DNA of 48,562 nt from Nemertoderma westbladi (Eukaryota > Xenacoelomorpha > Nemertodermatida > Nemertodermatidae), in contig JAUCBJ010007567.1 in the NCBI GenBank assembly GCA_032718475.1, positions 1-48,562 on the forward strand. Reading direction: 5' to 3'. Numbering within the stretch: the first letter of the stretch is position 1; the number at the start of each line of letters is the position of its first letter. A program made the translations under genes and the position numbers. Shown piece by piece: positions 28,867 through 40,132 of this stretch. A model generated the notes under the pieces. The model was not told where the DNA came from, did no database searches, and saw only the letters and a list, made by a program, of their open reading frames with translations.

Positions 28867-29793
28867 CAGGGTGTCCCAATAAATTTGATCCGGTTTTAAA
28901 GTTTAATAACTCCTCACAATGAGCATCAATCGCAGACTTCTTGGTATCATATGAAAGCCAATAGGTTAACTTAGAGTTTGGAATGCATTCTCGGTGATTT
29001 TGTTGCTATGGTAAACAATAATAATTATCCTTATAATTAAGTACAACTTTCTATTCAATTATAATGTTTAAATAGTTTATAAAGTTAAATTCGGAACAAG
29101 TATTTAGTATAATAGATAAATTATTATTCACACAGTCCATAGTAATGAAGTTAAATTAATCGGACTATCAGTATACTTTATGGTTTGAAAATTTCAATGT
29201 GGCCTCCACCTATTTCTTTCACCTTGAGAAGCCGCTTGATCGTTTCTTGGAAAGAGTTTTGTAAATGATGATGCGGAATTGTTTCCAGTGCGGAATTAAT
29301 GCGCGTCCTCAGTTCTTCTAGCGTCGTCACCGTTTCGCTGTACACAAGATTCTTGACATGGCCCCATAAATAGTAATCACAGGGAGTCAAATCGGGAGAA
29401 CGAGCTGGCCATCGAATAGGACCGTCTCTGCCAATCCACCTGCCAGGAAAGGCAAATATGTCCAAACATGTATGATATGTCCAAATATGTCCGAATATGT
29501 CCAAATATCTGTCCAAATATGTACGAACGTTAAGGGCCCAATGTGGCGGTGCACCGTCCTGCTGAAACACAAATTGGTTGGTGTTAGGATTCAGTCTTGG
29601 AATTATAAACTCTTCCATCATTGCCAGATATTTCTTAGCGTTTACAGACGAACCTTCGAAGATGTATGGTCCAATAACCTGTGTGGAAGACATGGCACAC
29701 CATACCGTTAACTTTGGTGAGTCACGAAAGCGTTCTGTCACTTTATGGGGATTTTCAGTACCCCAAATTCTGCAGTTCCACCGATTGACAGCA
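28867..29793 (-). mobile_element. Tc1/mariner-superfamily transposon remnant
   Basis: The right terminus on the minus strand reads CAGGGTGTCCCAAT at 28867-28880 (plus orientation), typical of mariner-like inverted repeats. The transposase lies upstream on the minus strand and is cut at about 29793, where Ty3 sequence begins. The other terminus is missing. Confidence 0.75.
29178..29793 (-). pseudogene. Tc1/mariner-type transposase, C-terminal half with in-frame insertion
   Basis: DDE/D transposase C-terminal half. NRWNCRIWG...PHKVTERFRDSPKLTVWCAMSS leads into IFEGSSVNAKKYL, QQDGAPPHWALNVR (second catalytic Asp) and WPARSPDLTPCDYYLWG (third Asp). The first Asp and DNA-binding domain are lost by 5' truncation. 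An in-frame insertion of about 18 residues (LDIFGHIWTYHTCLDIF, about 29458-29515) separates VRTYLD from FPGRW. It derives from an expanded ATATGTCCAAA-type microsatellite. The reading frame survived, but the DDE spacing would be disturbed. The protein is expected to be inactive. Confidence 0.85.
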
Positions 29794-29839
29794 CCACTGA
29801 TACTGATACTTAGGCCTACTGATGAAAGACAGTGGCGGG

Positions 29840-30183
29840 GTAGAGAACTACAGGATAACTTACCTAAAATAACAGATCGACGCCCTGTAACACTGGAATC
29901 GGATACAGATTTTAGATGGTTTAAGGAATGGCGAGCTCTGTGGAAAAATTACTATAACTTAATGGATCTTGAATCGCGAAGCCACACCAAACAAGTTGCA
30001 TGTTTTTGGGATTGTTGCTCCCCAGGATTTTTAACTATTATTCATCGCATGATATCAATCCCTGCAGATACTGATTTAGATATTGAAGAAATTCATAATC
30101 ATATTCAAGAATATCTTCGTTCACTCCGTAACGCAAATTTGGATTGGCGGTCATTGCTTTCAATAAGACAGAAAGAAAGCTAA
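29840..30183 (+). pseudogene. Ty3 Gag-like fragment
   Basis: Encodes FRWFKEWRALWKNYYNLMDL and QVACFWDCCSPGF, resembling the N-terminal capsid region of Ty3 Gag proteins in animals. It stops at 30181. Nothing of protease, RT or RNase H follows; the next recognisable sequence is integrase at about 30240. Confidence 0.6.
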
Positions 30184-30239
30184 AGTTATACTTCTGTGTG
30201 TAACTTCTGTGTGTTATTTGCTATTGATTGATGCTATAC

Positions 30240-30829
30240 GCAATGATTTTATAATTAAAGATTCAGAATTTAGTGCCTATGTTCAACAATTCAGAACAAT
30301 TCGTGGAGAATTGTCAATAGATGATGGCTTGATTCTGAAAGGTGCTCAAATTGTTGTTCCCCCATCTGGGGTAAAGGATATATATTGAAGTGGTTACATG
30401 CAAGTCACCAGGGTATAGAAAGAACTAAGAGACGGGCACGTCAGTCCGTTTACTGGCCTGGATTTAATTCTGATATCACAAATACTGTTAAAACTTGTTT
30501 AGAATGTCAACATTTTCGTACATCCCTTCCAACTGAAGCAATGTTGCAACACATCATTCCGGCTCGAATTTTTCAATCTGTGTCAGCAGATTTTTTTCAG
30601 TATGGTGGAGCATACTATATAGTATATGTTGATCGCACTTCGGGATACCCCCTTGTTGATAAGTTTAAGAATGCACCTACAGCATCTGATAATATAAAGG
30701 TATTGAGACAATATTTCGCAAGGTTGGGAGTCCCTAAGATCTTTTCATCAGACAATGGGTCTCAATTCGCAGCTGAAGAAACACAGCATTTCGGGGAATG
30801 GGGAGTCAAGTGGCAACCATCAACCCCAG
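30240..30829 (+). pseudogene. Ty3 integrase, N-terminal part
   Basis: Zinc module (HASHQG...CLECQHF), then the core with SADFFQYGG (first Asp) and FSSDNGSQF (second Asp). A stop/frameshift at about 30385 separates the earliest part (RGELSIDDGLIL). The frame is cut at WQPSTP by BEL-2's 5' LTR; the Glu-containing part is at 39009 onward. Confidence 0.85.
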
Positions 30830-31267
30830 TGTTGCTGCATTCATGAATTCTGCCTTTAAATTACTTATTTTACCAATTTTGGTCCAAAACTACATTTTTT
30901 ATTGATAAAAAACCAGTTACGGTGTAATGTTAATTATTCCTATTGAATTATTTTCTGGTAAGGGTTTTTACGCCATCTAGTGCCATTATACCCATATTCG
31001 AATTGATAGGATGCCTTACTGAGATTCGTGATGTCTTATTGGCCCGTATTTACCTTGAGTAAACCTTATATATACTCTCTGCTGGTTGATCATTTTGGCC
31101 ACTCAGCACATTAGCATATCGCAGAGGAGTTACCTCCAATGCAGGGCCTTTGGATGCTGGTCAGATTACTGATGACCAGCGTTTATTACATGCCTTTATG
31201 TCTTTATGTTATATGCCTTTGCCGTTAATGTCTGTGTCTTGGTGACATTATAATATTATTATTAATT
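30830..31267 (+). repeat. BEL-2 5' LTR
   Basis: Begins TGTTGCTGCATTC and ends ATTATTATTAATT. Compared with the 3' LTR it has an extra ~40 bp (about 30916-30957) and scattered substitutions. It holds a TATATATA box at 31067. Confidence 0.93.
31067..31074 (+). promoter_or_regulatory. TATA box in BEL-2 5' LTR
   Basis: TATATATA followed about 10 bp later by CTGCTGGTTGATCATTTTGG, which is conserved in the 3' LTR. The position fits the U3/R boundary. Confidence 0.4.
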
Positions 31268-31417
31268 TAGAATAGATTAGAATAGGATGGTTCTGCACCG
31301 GTCCATCCATAAAGACCTTAAACGAAAGAAGAGTAAGCGACAAGATTTCGACGAATAACATTCATTCTGAAAATCTGTCTATCAATTACATCCATTCACA
31401 CAGACCTAACAGGATCA

Positions 31418-32103
31418 TGGAAGCGGAGGGAGGATCCGATTTGGCTCAAAAATTTCAAAAATTTATGACTACAAGTCGAGTGACTCCAGCGATAATGACC
31501 TACCAACCTCTCGTTTCAACATGGACAATGCAACCACCATGTTAGAATACGGAGAATACACCCGTTGTTTGCTAACAGGAGTGACCCCATTAACGGATGG
31601 TTATTCAGACACCAAAGAAGACAGGGATATTTTATTACGCAAATCTATTGCTGATGCCACTTTGACTGAGAAAATATCCAACTGGGTAGAGCAACAAAAG
31701 ATGGAAGAAAATTCCCATGATATATCTATTGAGGAAGAGCGAGCTATACAAATCCAAAATACCACCACTCGCTATATCCCCGACGAAGGTAGATACGGAA
31801 GGTCTTAGTCAACTCAAGAGACGTTTAACTGGTGATCCTAACGCACATAGGATGTACAACGAACAAATGACCAAGACTATTAGTGAAGGATACGCTACAG
31901 AGGTGCCACCTGATACTCCCCACACCGATTGTACTTATTACATAACTCACCATTATGTAAAACGGCATAATAAACCAGACAAAGTCCGAGTGGTTTTTGA
32001 CGGATCAGCCTTGTATAAAGGACAATTGTTGAACTCTCAACTAATGGCCGGCCCTAACTTATTGCGTTCACTTCCAGGGATATTAATTCGATTACGGCAA
32101 TAG
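31418..32103 (+). pseudogene. BEL-2 leader and reverse transcriptase N-terminal remnant
   Basis: After a short ORF start (MEAEGGSDLAQKF), two overlapping frames give the BEL/Pao RT N-terminus: ISIEEERAIQIQNTTTRYI, then LKRRLTGDPNAHRMYNEQM, SEGYATEVPP, YYITHHYV, KVRVVFDGSA and LLRSLPGILIRLRQ. The region is frameshifted at about 31800 and ends in a stop at 32101. The YxDD catalytic box is missing, so RT is non-functional. Confidence 0.85.
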
Positions 32104-32215
32104 GAAGCTAGGCAGATAGTAAAAACCATGTGGGACCAGAATCTTACTTGGGATGAACCCCTGGCATGAGAGTTATTGATTAACTTGTCCAGGTAGGAAA
32201 ATGCCTTACCTGATA

Positions 32216-33084
32216 TTGAAAACTTTTGGGTGCCCAGAGCTTACTTCCCCAATGCTCTACCATCACACACGTACCAATTACATGTATTTGCCGACGCAAG
32301 TGACAAGGGCATTGGCATTATAGCTTACTATAGGGCTACAATGCCCCAAAATACTGCAGCCATAGCGCTGGAATACTTAACTAATACCATTAGTTTACGT
32401 GTATTTAGTGTGTACATACATCACAAACCGAGTATCTATAATACTCAACCGCACTAAATTAGAAAAATGCAATACCCCGCGGACACACCTTCCCATGGTG
32501 CAACCCCTAACGACCTGATAATTTCTAAGTGTTGGTTGAATGGACCCGATTTCCTTTCCCAACCAGAGGACCAATGGCCTGATCATATTACTCCTGAGGA
32601 AATGAGACAGGTTAAGGGTTTGGAAATCGTCAAACCAAAAACCAGGCCATCTAAGTCTAAGCTATTCAAGTCCATCGACATAGCAACCAACAATTATATA
32701 AACAAAATAGACAGTCAAAATTCAGACCCTTCCCCAAATATTAAATCCAGGGCTGAAGCTGTCCCAGACAACCCCAAAATATCCACTGGTCAATCAGACG
32801 TACCCAACGTGGATATTGGTCTATCCCCACTGATAGCCCGAGCCATGAACCATTATAGCTCGTGGGATAAGATATGTAGGGCTATAACTATACTAAAACA
32901 ACTTTTCCGCTACAGGTATAGTATTAATAGCGTATCTGTGATAAGCTTAACACCTAATGAAGTGGATAAATCCAACTTACAATTATTGAGAATTTCACAA
33001 AGACTTGAGAAACCTGAGAAATACAATCAGCTCAGCGTCGATCCCTTGACTCCCCATTGGTGGACAAATTCTCAAGTATTATGA
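32216..33084 (+). pseudogene. BEL-2 RNase H and linker remnant
   Basis: RVFADASDKG-type RNase H start (YQLHVFADASDKGIGIIAY, 32275-32335), then a gap and the BEL linker with CWLNGPDFLSQPEDQWP (32530-32580) and a long frame up to 33084. Internal deletions removed much of RNase H. Confidence 0.8.
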
Positions 33085-34370
33085 TAAATGGGTTAATTCG
33101 AGTTGGAGGCCGCCTCACTAACGCTCTGATCTCCAGAGATACTATGTTCCTCATATTAATATTTGACCCCGAGATTCAGACCAAGTTGATACAGGACATT
33201 CATTACCGACTCTATCATGCCGGGAGAGAACACATATTAAGCGAGATCAGAACACGTTATTATCTTTTACACCCCACCCCACATGGCTCTCAACCAAATA
33301 CTACGAAACTGTATACCTTGCAAAAGGATTTATAGCAACCGATGATGCAACTGGAGGCGGCACTCCTGAGAGAAAGGGTTGATTGTTATCAGCCCCCATT
33401 TACCCACACCAGCATGGATCTCTTCGGGCCCTTTGAAGTTAAGCGTGCCCGCTCGATAGTGAAACGATGGTGCGTCATCTTCGTTTGCAGGACTTTTCGA
33501 GCCGTCCACCAGGATATGGTTAACGACATGTCGATGAAAAGTTTTATCCTTTGTCTCCGGAGACAGATCGGTAGATTTGGAACTAGCCGGACTATGAGGT
33601 CCGATCAGGGGACGAACTTCGTCGGCGCCAATAAAGAAATCACCAAATTCATTGCCGATTGGAACGATCACCAGCTCGAAGAACACCTTAAAGTGTCGGC
33701 ATCCACATGGACGTTCAATGCCGCCGATGCGGCCTGGTGGGGCGGAAGTTGGGAATGGTTGATTAAAAGTACAAAGGTCGCATTCCATCACATCATCCCA
33801 TGTAAGGCTTATTTAACCGACGAACTACGCAGAACTGTTTTGGAGGAGATATCAAGCTACTTGAACGATAGACCCCTCTTACCTATTTCGTCAAATCCAC
33901 AAGCCATGGAACCCCTCACACCGTCCCATTTCCTACTAAGAAAACCAGTAACTATGCTGCCTAAATCTGATCCACAGGATGGTGATGAGCTGTTGAGAGG
34001 TACTTGGCAAATGATGCAACTACTATCTTGGCGATTCGCTATACATTTCGAAAGATACTATTTACCTTCAGTCCAGCTCAGGACCAAATGGTTTTCCAAC
34101 AAGGAAAATGCATCAGTTGTTGGTGATATAGTACTCTTAGTGGATCAGGACCAACCTAGAAAGAACTGGGAAACGGGCCGTATAACAGAAGTTCATACGG
34201 GTAATGATGACTTGGTATGCTCAGTTGAACTGGCTATTTGGAGAGCTACACCCAAACCCAAAGTACACTATTTCAATCAACCAATCGGACGCCTTTGTTT
34301 ACTAGAATTGGCAAGGGAACGTTCCGGTAACTACATCTACCCCAGGGGCGTTCATCCTAACCCAGCTAAA
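33057..34370 (+). pseudogene. BEL-2 integrase with DUF5641-like end
   Basis: The zinc-domain region (LIRVGGRLTNALISRD, IHYRLYHAGREHIL) is in one frame to 33335; its Cys pair falls at the frame break (LQKDL). The core continues from 33342: HTSMDLFGP (D1), MRSDQGTNFVGAN (D2), AWWGGSWEWLIKSTK (E). The C-terminus (WFSNKENASVVGDIVLLVDQ, WETGRITEVHTG, PIGRLCLLELARE) is DUF5641-like. Catalytic residues are kept. The same open frame runs on past the integrase into the downstream-ORF homologue without a stop. Confidence 0.85.
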
Positions 34371-37300
34371 GAGATCAAACGACTCTATCACACTATGATG
34401 TACCTCACCGAGGGTCACCCGCTCCCGGTCCTCCCTGATTCCTTTTACGACATGGAGGAGTATAGTAAGTCAGATGTATAAAGTCTCCACCGCCGAACAA
34501 AACTGACCTCTGGCTATCGATTTAATGTCGATGAGAAACAGTTGCGTAGTTTGCAGAGGGTGCGTAAACCCATGATCCGCGTCCCTGAGTTCTCCCCCGG
34601 CACGATGTTGCCTATGGTGAAACCCGACTGATCTCCGACCAACCCCCGCTTCTCCGAAGCCATGTATCTGTATTTCCGAGACCTCATCATGGAGGAACAG
34701 ATAGCTCCCCATTACCATGAGGAATAGCCAACCCCTGTTCATCCCTCTATGGTCGGCATCGGTCGCGGCAGTTTGCTGCAACGCGAGGAATCCATGTGGA
34801 CTTCCCCTCTCACCTTCGCTGGGACCTCCACGCTCAATCGTAACTACTTGGTTACCGAGTTCCTTAACGCCCTTAGAAACTCTATCGACGTAGATGACCC
34901 TATTAAACTCTCCGGCAAGCTTGATGTCGTCCGTTGCATGAGACTACCGGAATTCGAATCCGAAGTCCACCTCCTAGAAGAGGAAATCGAATGAGGGAAG
35001 GCTATCTCCCTCGTGGATGCTCTGAGAGAAACCAACGTCTTCGCAAAGAAGAGGAACAGATAGAGCGTGAACGTTTAAACAACGAGTGCAAGCTTGCTTC
35101 TTTGGTCCAACCCACGGTCCAGACTCTTATGGAAGGGTTCCAAGGTAAAGCGCAGGCTCACCCGTCCGGGTCTGTAAAGCGTTTCGGTGTCGCTTACAGT
35201 CAAACCCAAACGATACTTTTCGACACTGACATCTCTAACTCCAACCTAGTCGCAGACGCTCCGATGCTGGAAACCCACATTGTAGAGCCCCTTCTCGACG
35301 AAACAGATGAGTGAATTATCGCTCCCCTTGGTCGAACTGACCAAATCAAGTCACTAATCCGGGATAAAAATCTGGAAAGACGTCCTCTCCATCCTCCGTT
35401 CTATGGAATTCAGGACCATCCGGATTTCGTTCTACTCGGTCAACATTATGTAATGAAACCCGAGGATTCCGCCTGCAGTATGGATTTTCTACCCTTAGTT
35501 AATCCCCTCGATGTCATGGAAATCGAACCCCTGCAGAAACATCTAGATCACATAATCAAACTGAACGCCTTTAGCAAACCCTTTAACATACAAACTATCG
35601 AGGATAAACCCGCACCCCCTCGGAATCTCGCTAATTTCATTAGTGATTGATTGATTCACTGGAACATCGATGTACGATTCCGGGAAGATAAACTCTCTAC
35701 CACATTGAAATGAAAATCCGTCGTAGAGAATGTCCAAAGCTACAAATCGGTAGTTATCGCCCGAGGCTCCATTGGATCCCTCGATAGCTTATGGACACCT
35801 GTTGAAGTGGACGAAACTGTCTCGTATCTCGAGTTCAACAACACTCTTGAGATTATCCAGCAGTATGGTGTGATGCTATACCACAACGAAGGTTCCATCT
35901 CGAATGATGAACTCGGTACTACCCGATTAATACATATCTGTGGTTTAACCGGAGCCACCCATGTATTCACGCCTCCCATAGCGCTGATGCATCCTTAACC
36001 CCTCCATCCTTCCAGGAAATGCTACCTTGGCACGGACAGTGTGAGAATTCCTACCGATTCTTTATTGAAACCAAGCATCAACCTACACTCGGCATTGAGC
36101 CCTCAATGTTGCCCCAACCCGTTCTCGACCTGTTGTTCAACGAGAGGATCTGTAAACTCGGTTCTGCGATATATCATATCCCGACTTGTACAAGGACTTT
36201 GACTCCTTATTAGACATCCCCTACCCCTTTGCAGACACGCAAATAATCCTCCCGAGGGCCCTGGAATGTGGCTTCTTCCGCGTCATTTACGAACGCGTAG
36301 GAAACGGAATGTGTAGAGCTGTACGTACCGGCATCGGACACATTTCATTCCATGAACTCGGCTGGGATTTCAAGGAAGGTCGGTATAACCGTTATTTAAA
36401 CCTATACAGTGATAATTATTCCCATTACTACTTCAACAGTCCTTTGACCGCCCTCGGTGCTGTTTATTCTAACATTGGTGGCCCTCTTCTGCCTTCTCTC
36501 GCCATTTATTTGATTTACGAGAACTCTGCCGTGTCAGGTTGGTTAGCCAATACTTGTATTAGTACTCTGAGGTCTCACCCCTTACTTCTCGGCACCCAGC
36601 TTGCTAAAGTTAACCATGAAGGGAAATTCCAAAGTTTTGAATGTTTTCGAAGGTTTTTATTCCCCTTCTTCGGCATCGACAGCCAGTTCCGTGACTCCGC
36701 TCTGAAGGGACAGGTAAATAAGCGTTTCTCCGCTTTTGAGGACCTAAACCGAAAGGGTTTCGCCATATTCAAGGATGTGTGCATTCGAAAACCTACATTC
36801 CACTATTCTATAATGCCCCATCCTCAAGTCTGGGTATTCAGTTTCGATTGTCCAAACCTCGGACAAGCAGTTCGCTTCTTATTTAAATGACTCTGCGGTA
36901 GACAACGTTTTAGAATCCAAATCCGTCCATCCCACCTCTGAGTTAGACGATGACGGCGAGTTTATTATACGGTGGCACCTTGGACCACAGCCATTAAATA
37001 GATTTGCCTTTCGTTCGGCCATATCACAAGTTCGGAAGCTCTGCATTCAATGTGTCTCCCATGCGCATAAAGAGCCACCTACCGGCGAGATTTGCCAAAC
37101 ATATTCACAATGTTCCGACCTACCCCTTCATTGTCCGTATTGTAGATTGTTAAATGATCACATGTTCTTTAACTGTCTGCAATTCTCGGAACAGTGCGAT
37201 AAATGTCTATTAAAGGGACATTATCCGAGCTACTGCCCCTTTGACTTGACACAAAGGGACGATGAAACATCCCTCCTAAAATATATTAAATTGTGGGAAC

Positions 37301-38008
37301 ATTCCGCTGATTTACACCAAGTCACGCGCCTCCGTTATGAGTCCGCCCGCTCATATTGCGGTGTCTTTGCCTTCAATCCCTACGCCTTTGCTATTGAAGC
37401 GCAATGATCCCACCTTCCTGATTACCAATTACTATTAACAGTCTCGGAACTCACCAATGTTCAATACATGCACAGGTTCCTTCGCCAAATGAACCCCGGT
37501 GATGTGACAACTTACAACCTTATCGAATTTATTCGGAAAGACTCCAATCTTGGTTACGAGTGCGTCGCTGCCAATCCTGAGTTACGTACCTCCGTCATAT
37601 CGCGCGTCTTGTGGATGAGACAGTCAAGCCTCTAAGGTATGTTTCAGACAGAGGAGGTGTCACAACTTCATCACAAACCCTTAAAGGACTGGTCAATGCT
37701 GCCAATCTCAAGAAAGCGGTACAATCCATGTTAACCCCTTCCTCTAGATCTTCACCGGCCAAAGTACTCCGAAAGGGTGTAAAGTTATTACGTCATTCCA
37801 TTCCGTCGGCAACTACGGTTGTCGAAACTCAACCGGGAACATCCACTGGTGGACCAATCATGCGTACAGTCGCGCCTCCTCCAGACTCTTTGGAAATTCA
37901 TCCTTCCGCCACTGACAAGTGCGAAGTTCCCCGCCTTTGTCGCCAAATAACGGTTCCCCACCAACGAAACGTCGCAAGCAACCCTCCAAAAAAAAAGACA
38001 CGAAAATA
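34370..38008 (+). pseudogene. BEL-2 homologue of the exonuclease-like ORF (decayed)
   Basis: Collinear with the BEL-1 protein across many frames. EIKRLYHTMMYLTEGHPLPV (34369-34430) matches EEIARLYHMNMYLRHEEPLPA. MLYHNEGSI (35873) matches motif I, with Asp changed to His. LLFNERICKLGS (36131) matches the motif II segment. FADTQIILPR matches the FVDTKLL segment. VYSNIGGP...SLAIYLIYEN matches the motif III segment, again without an Asp. CVSH..., CPYCRLLNDHMFFNC and CDKCLLKGHYPSYC (37135-37240) match the zinc knuckles. The end (37611-38008) is a Ser/Thr-rich, basic tail finishing PPKKKTRK. Stops and frameshifts occur throughout. At the front it is fused in frame to integrase, apparently by deletion of the spacer and about 80 N-terminal codons. 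Confidence 0.75.
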
Positions 38009-38396
38009 AACATTGATTTTATTGGTTACTTTATATTACCCCTATTTTACTTTATATGACTCATATCTTTACTTTATATTACATGTAAAATAAGTAAACG
38101 GTGTCCCCAATAATTCATTTAGCTTATTTGTTCACAAACTGAAACCTTTTATACATGCTTTAAATACTTTCTAGCACTATAGTTCGCTTATTCAGAAGTG
38201 ATGGATATTCATTGAACCACTTGATTATTTTGTTCACGAGTTGAGACATTTTTTTTGTATGTTGGATACGTATGTCCCATATAATTCTAGTTTGATATTG
38301 TTAATTGAACTATTTACTTACTAGACCTTCTTCTATGTACGATTTTGAACTTCTGCCTTAATTTTAACACCCTGGTAGCTAAATGAATGGAAGCGG

Positions 38397-38785
38397 TGTT
38401 GCTGCATTCATGAATTCTGCCTTTAAATTCTTATTTTACCAATTTTAGTCCAAAACTACATTTTTTATTGATAAAAAACCAGTTACAGTTTTTACGCCGT
38501 ATAGTGCCATTATACCCATATTCGAATTGATAGGATGCCTTCCTGAGATTCGTGACGTCTTATTGGCCCATATTATTGCCTTGAGTAAACCTGATATATA
38601 ATCTCTGCTGGTTGATCATTTTGGCCGCCCAGCACATTAGCATATCGCAGAGGAGTTACCTCCAATGCAGGGCCTTTGGATGCTGGTCAGATTACTGATG
38701 ACCAGCGTTTATTATATGTCTTTATGTTATATGCCTTTGCCGTTAATGTCCGTATCTTGGTGACATTATAATATTATTATTAATT
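38397..38785 (+). repeat. BEL-2 3' LTR
   Basis: Same start and end as the 5' LTR, about 50 bp shorter. Preceded by GGAAGCGG. Confidence 0.93.
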
Positions 38786-39008
38786 GATATTCTGTCGTTA
38801 AACTCAATTTACTCTATTTGTTTGTTTAATATATCGCCGATATTACGTAATCAAGGAAGTTTTACACGCGCCAGAAAAGGTGGGTCACTACAATTAAGTA
38901 TCAGTGATACTACTACTACTAGGTCGAGCGAACTCGGACAGTATCAGTGATAATCTGGACAATTGTATTGAAATTGATATTGAAAGAACATATTTTTTAT
39001 TAAAAGCG
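38786..39008. other. Unassigned segment between BEL-2 and Ty3 integrase
   Basis: No clear coding match. It contains a 30-bp LINE A end insertion at 38910-38939. Confidence 0.5.
38910..38939 (-). mobile_element. 30-bp LINE A 3'-end insertion with target duplication
   Basis: CTACTACTACTAGGTCGAGC plus ten bases, identical to the LINE A 3' terminus, flanked by the 13-bp duplication AGTATCAGTGATA (38897-38909 and 38940-38952). Confidence 0.9.
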
Positions 39009-39716
39009 CTAACACCCAGGATATCCAAAAAGTAATGGACACGCAGAGGTGAATGTGAAAAAGATAAAATATTTGTTGGCCAAAACTAGTGGCAATATAA
39101 ATTCGGATGATTTTCTAGCGGGTCTGCTAGAATTACGAAGTACTCCAAATGAAGATGGATTATCCCCAGCGCAACGAGTATTCTGTCATCCCTTACGATC
39201 ACTCGTCCCAACTCATTGGAGATCCTATTGTAGCGAGTGGCAGAAAGATGCAGACATTGCTGATTGAAACCGCTTAAACACTGCTGATAAACGGAGATAC
39301 TATTATAATCGATCTGCAGTTGCATTAAAAAATATAAAAGTTGGCTCCACCGTTATAGTAAGAGATCTAAATTCTCAAGTTCTTCCCAACTTATCATTAT
39401 GGGATAAGTTGGCTTTAGTAGTCGAAACGGACAATCATCGACGATACAGGCTCCGTTTCGCATCAGGACGCGTTCTATGGCGAAACAGATGTTACCTTCG
39501 ACCCATACAACCCGAATTATTAAATATTGATTCCAGTTCCAACAACCAAATGAGTAGTTCCACTAATGATGTGAATAGACCAACAGCAGACTCATACACT
39601 AGACCCCAAAACTTACAAACAGACATACAACCCTCCATGGATTCTCCAGTGAACCGTCGATCAGGGCAAATCTGCAAACCACCAGAAAGATTAACTTACA
39701 ACTCTTTCGGCTGAAG
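39009..39716 (+). pseudogene. Ty3 copy 2 integrase, C-terminal part
   Basis: Resumes with the block containing SNGHAEV (the Glu of the DDE triad, frameshifted), then LLELRSTPNEDGLSPAQRVF (39121-39183). After a stop at 39265 comes YNRSAVALKNIKVGSTVIVRD, then LALVVETDNHRRYRLRFASG and RLTYNSFG. The last block parallels the end of Ty3 copy 1 (RLTYTHLN), so the two copies are one family. It ends at 39714; only about 15 bp of following sequence remain before a LINE B fragment. Confidence 0.85.
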
Positions 39717-39728
39717 ATGTTTTAATTT

Positions 39729-40124
39729 TCTACTACTACTATGATCGGCATGCTGCATTGCAGCTGCATTTTTAAGAAAACTGTGCCGGCTTGTCGACAT
39801 AATTGCGCCGCCACAACTCCCTATCACACATGACATTTGCTCGTTCATCCGCATCTTCAAGGCCAGTGTCCTTTAAAATGCGTCTCAAGAAAGTCATGGG
39901 CTATCCACCATGCTTATTCACTCCATGAGGCTGCCAAAGCACAAGATTATGCACTGGCTGGTCCTCACGGCGAAAGCAATGTCCTGCAAAGCGGAGGCGA
40001 CTTTGTTCTAGTGTTAAGCTTGGGGGAACCAATGAGACGCCTTCAATGTTATATAGTGTCCGGTTGGAGATGTGTGCATTGTAATTGACACAATGAACCC
40101 GGCGTAGCATTCTTGTGAATGTGC
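39729..40124 (-). mobile_element. LINE B 3' fragment, antisense
   Basis: Reverse complement of LINE B 6981-7370, from the (TAG)n tail (CTACTACTACTATGATCGGC) to the FTRMLRRVHC block. Flanked by a probable 8-bp duplication AATTTTCT (39724-39731 and 40125-40132). Confidence 0.9.
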
Positions 40125-40132
40125 AATTTTCT

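Larger units (their letters stand above)
29800..30829 (+). mobile_element. Ty3/gypsy copy 2, left part (split by BEL-2)
   Basis: A gag-like N-terminal fragment is joined by internal deletion to the integrase N-terminus. Integrase resumes downstream of BEL-2 at about 39009. Confidence 0.8.
30830..38785 (+). mobile_element. BEL-2: BEL/Pao LTR retrotransposon with both LTRs
   Basis: LTRs at 30830-31267 and 38397-38785 enclose, in order, a short leader, RT N-terminus, RNase H remnant, integrase and a decayed homologue of the BEL-1 exonuclease-like ORF. It sits inside Ty3 integrase copy 2. It lacks gag, protease and the RT active site, and the downstream ORF has several stops. LTR divergence shows it is not recent. 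A clean target duplication was not found. Confidence 0.9.
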
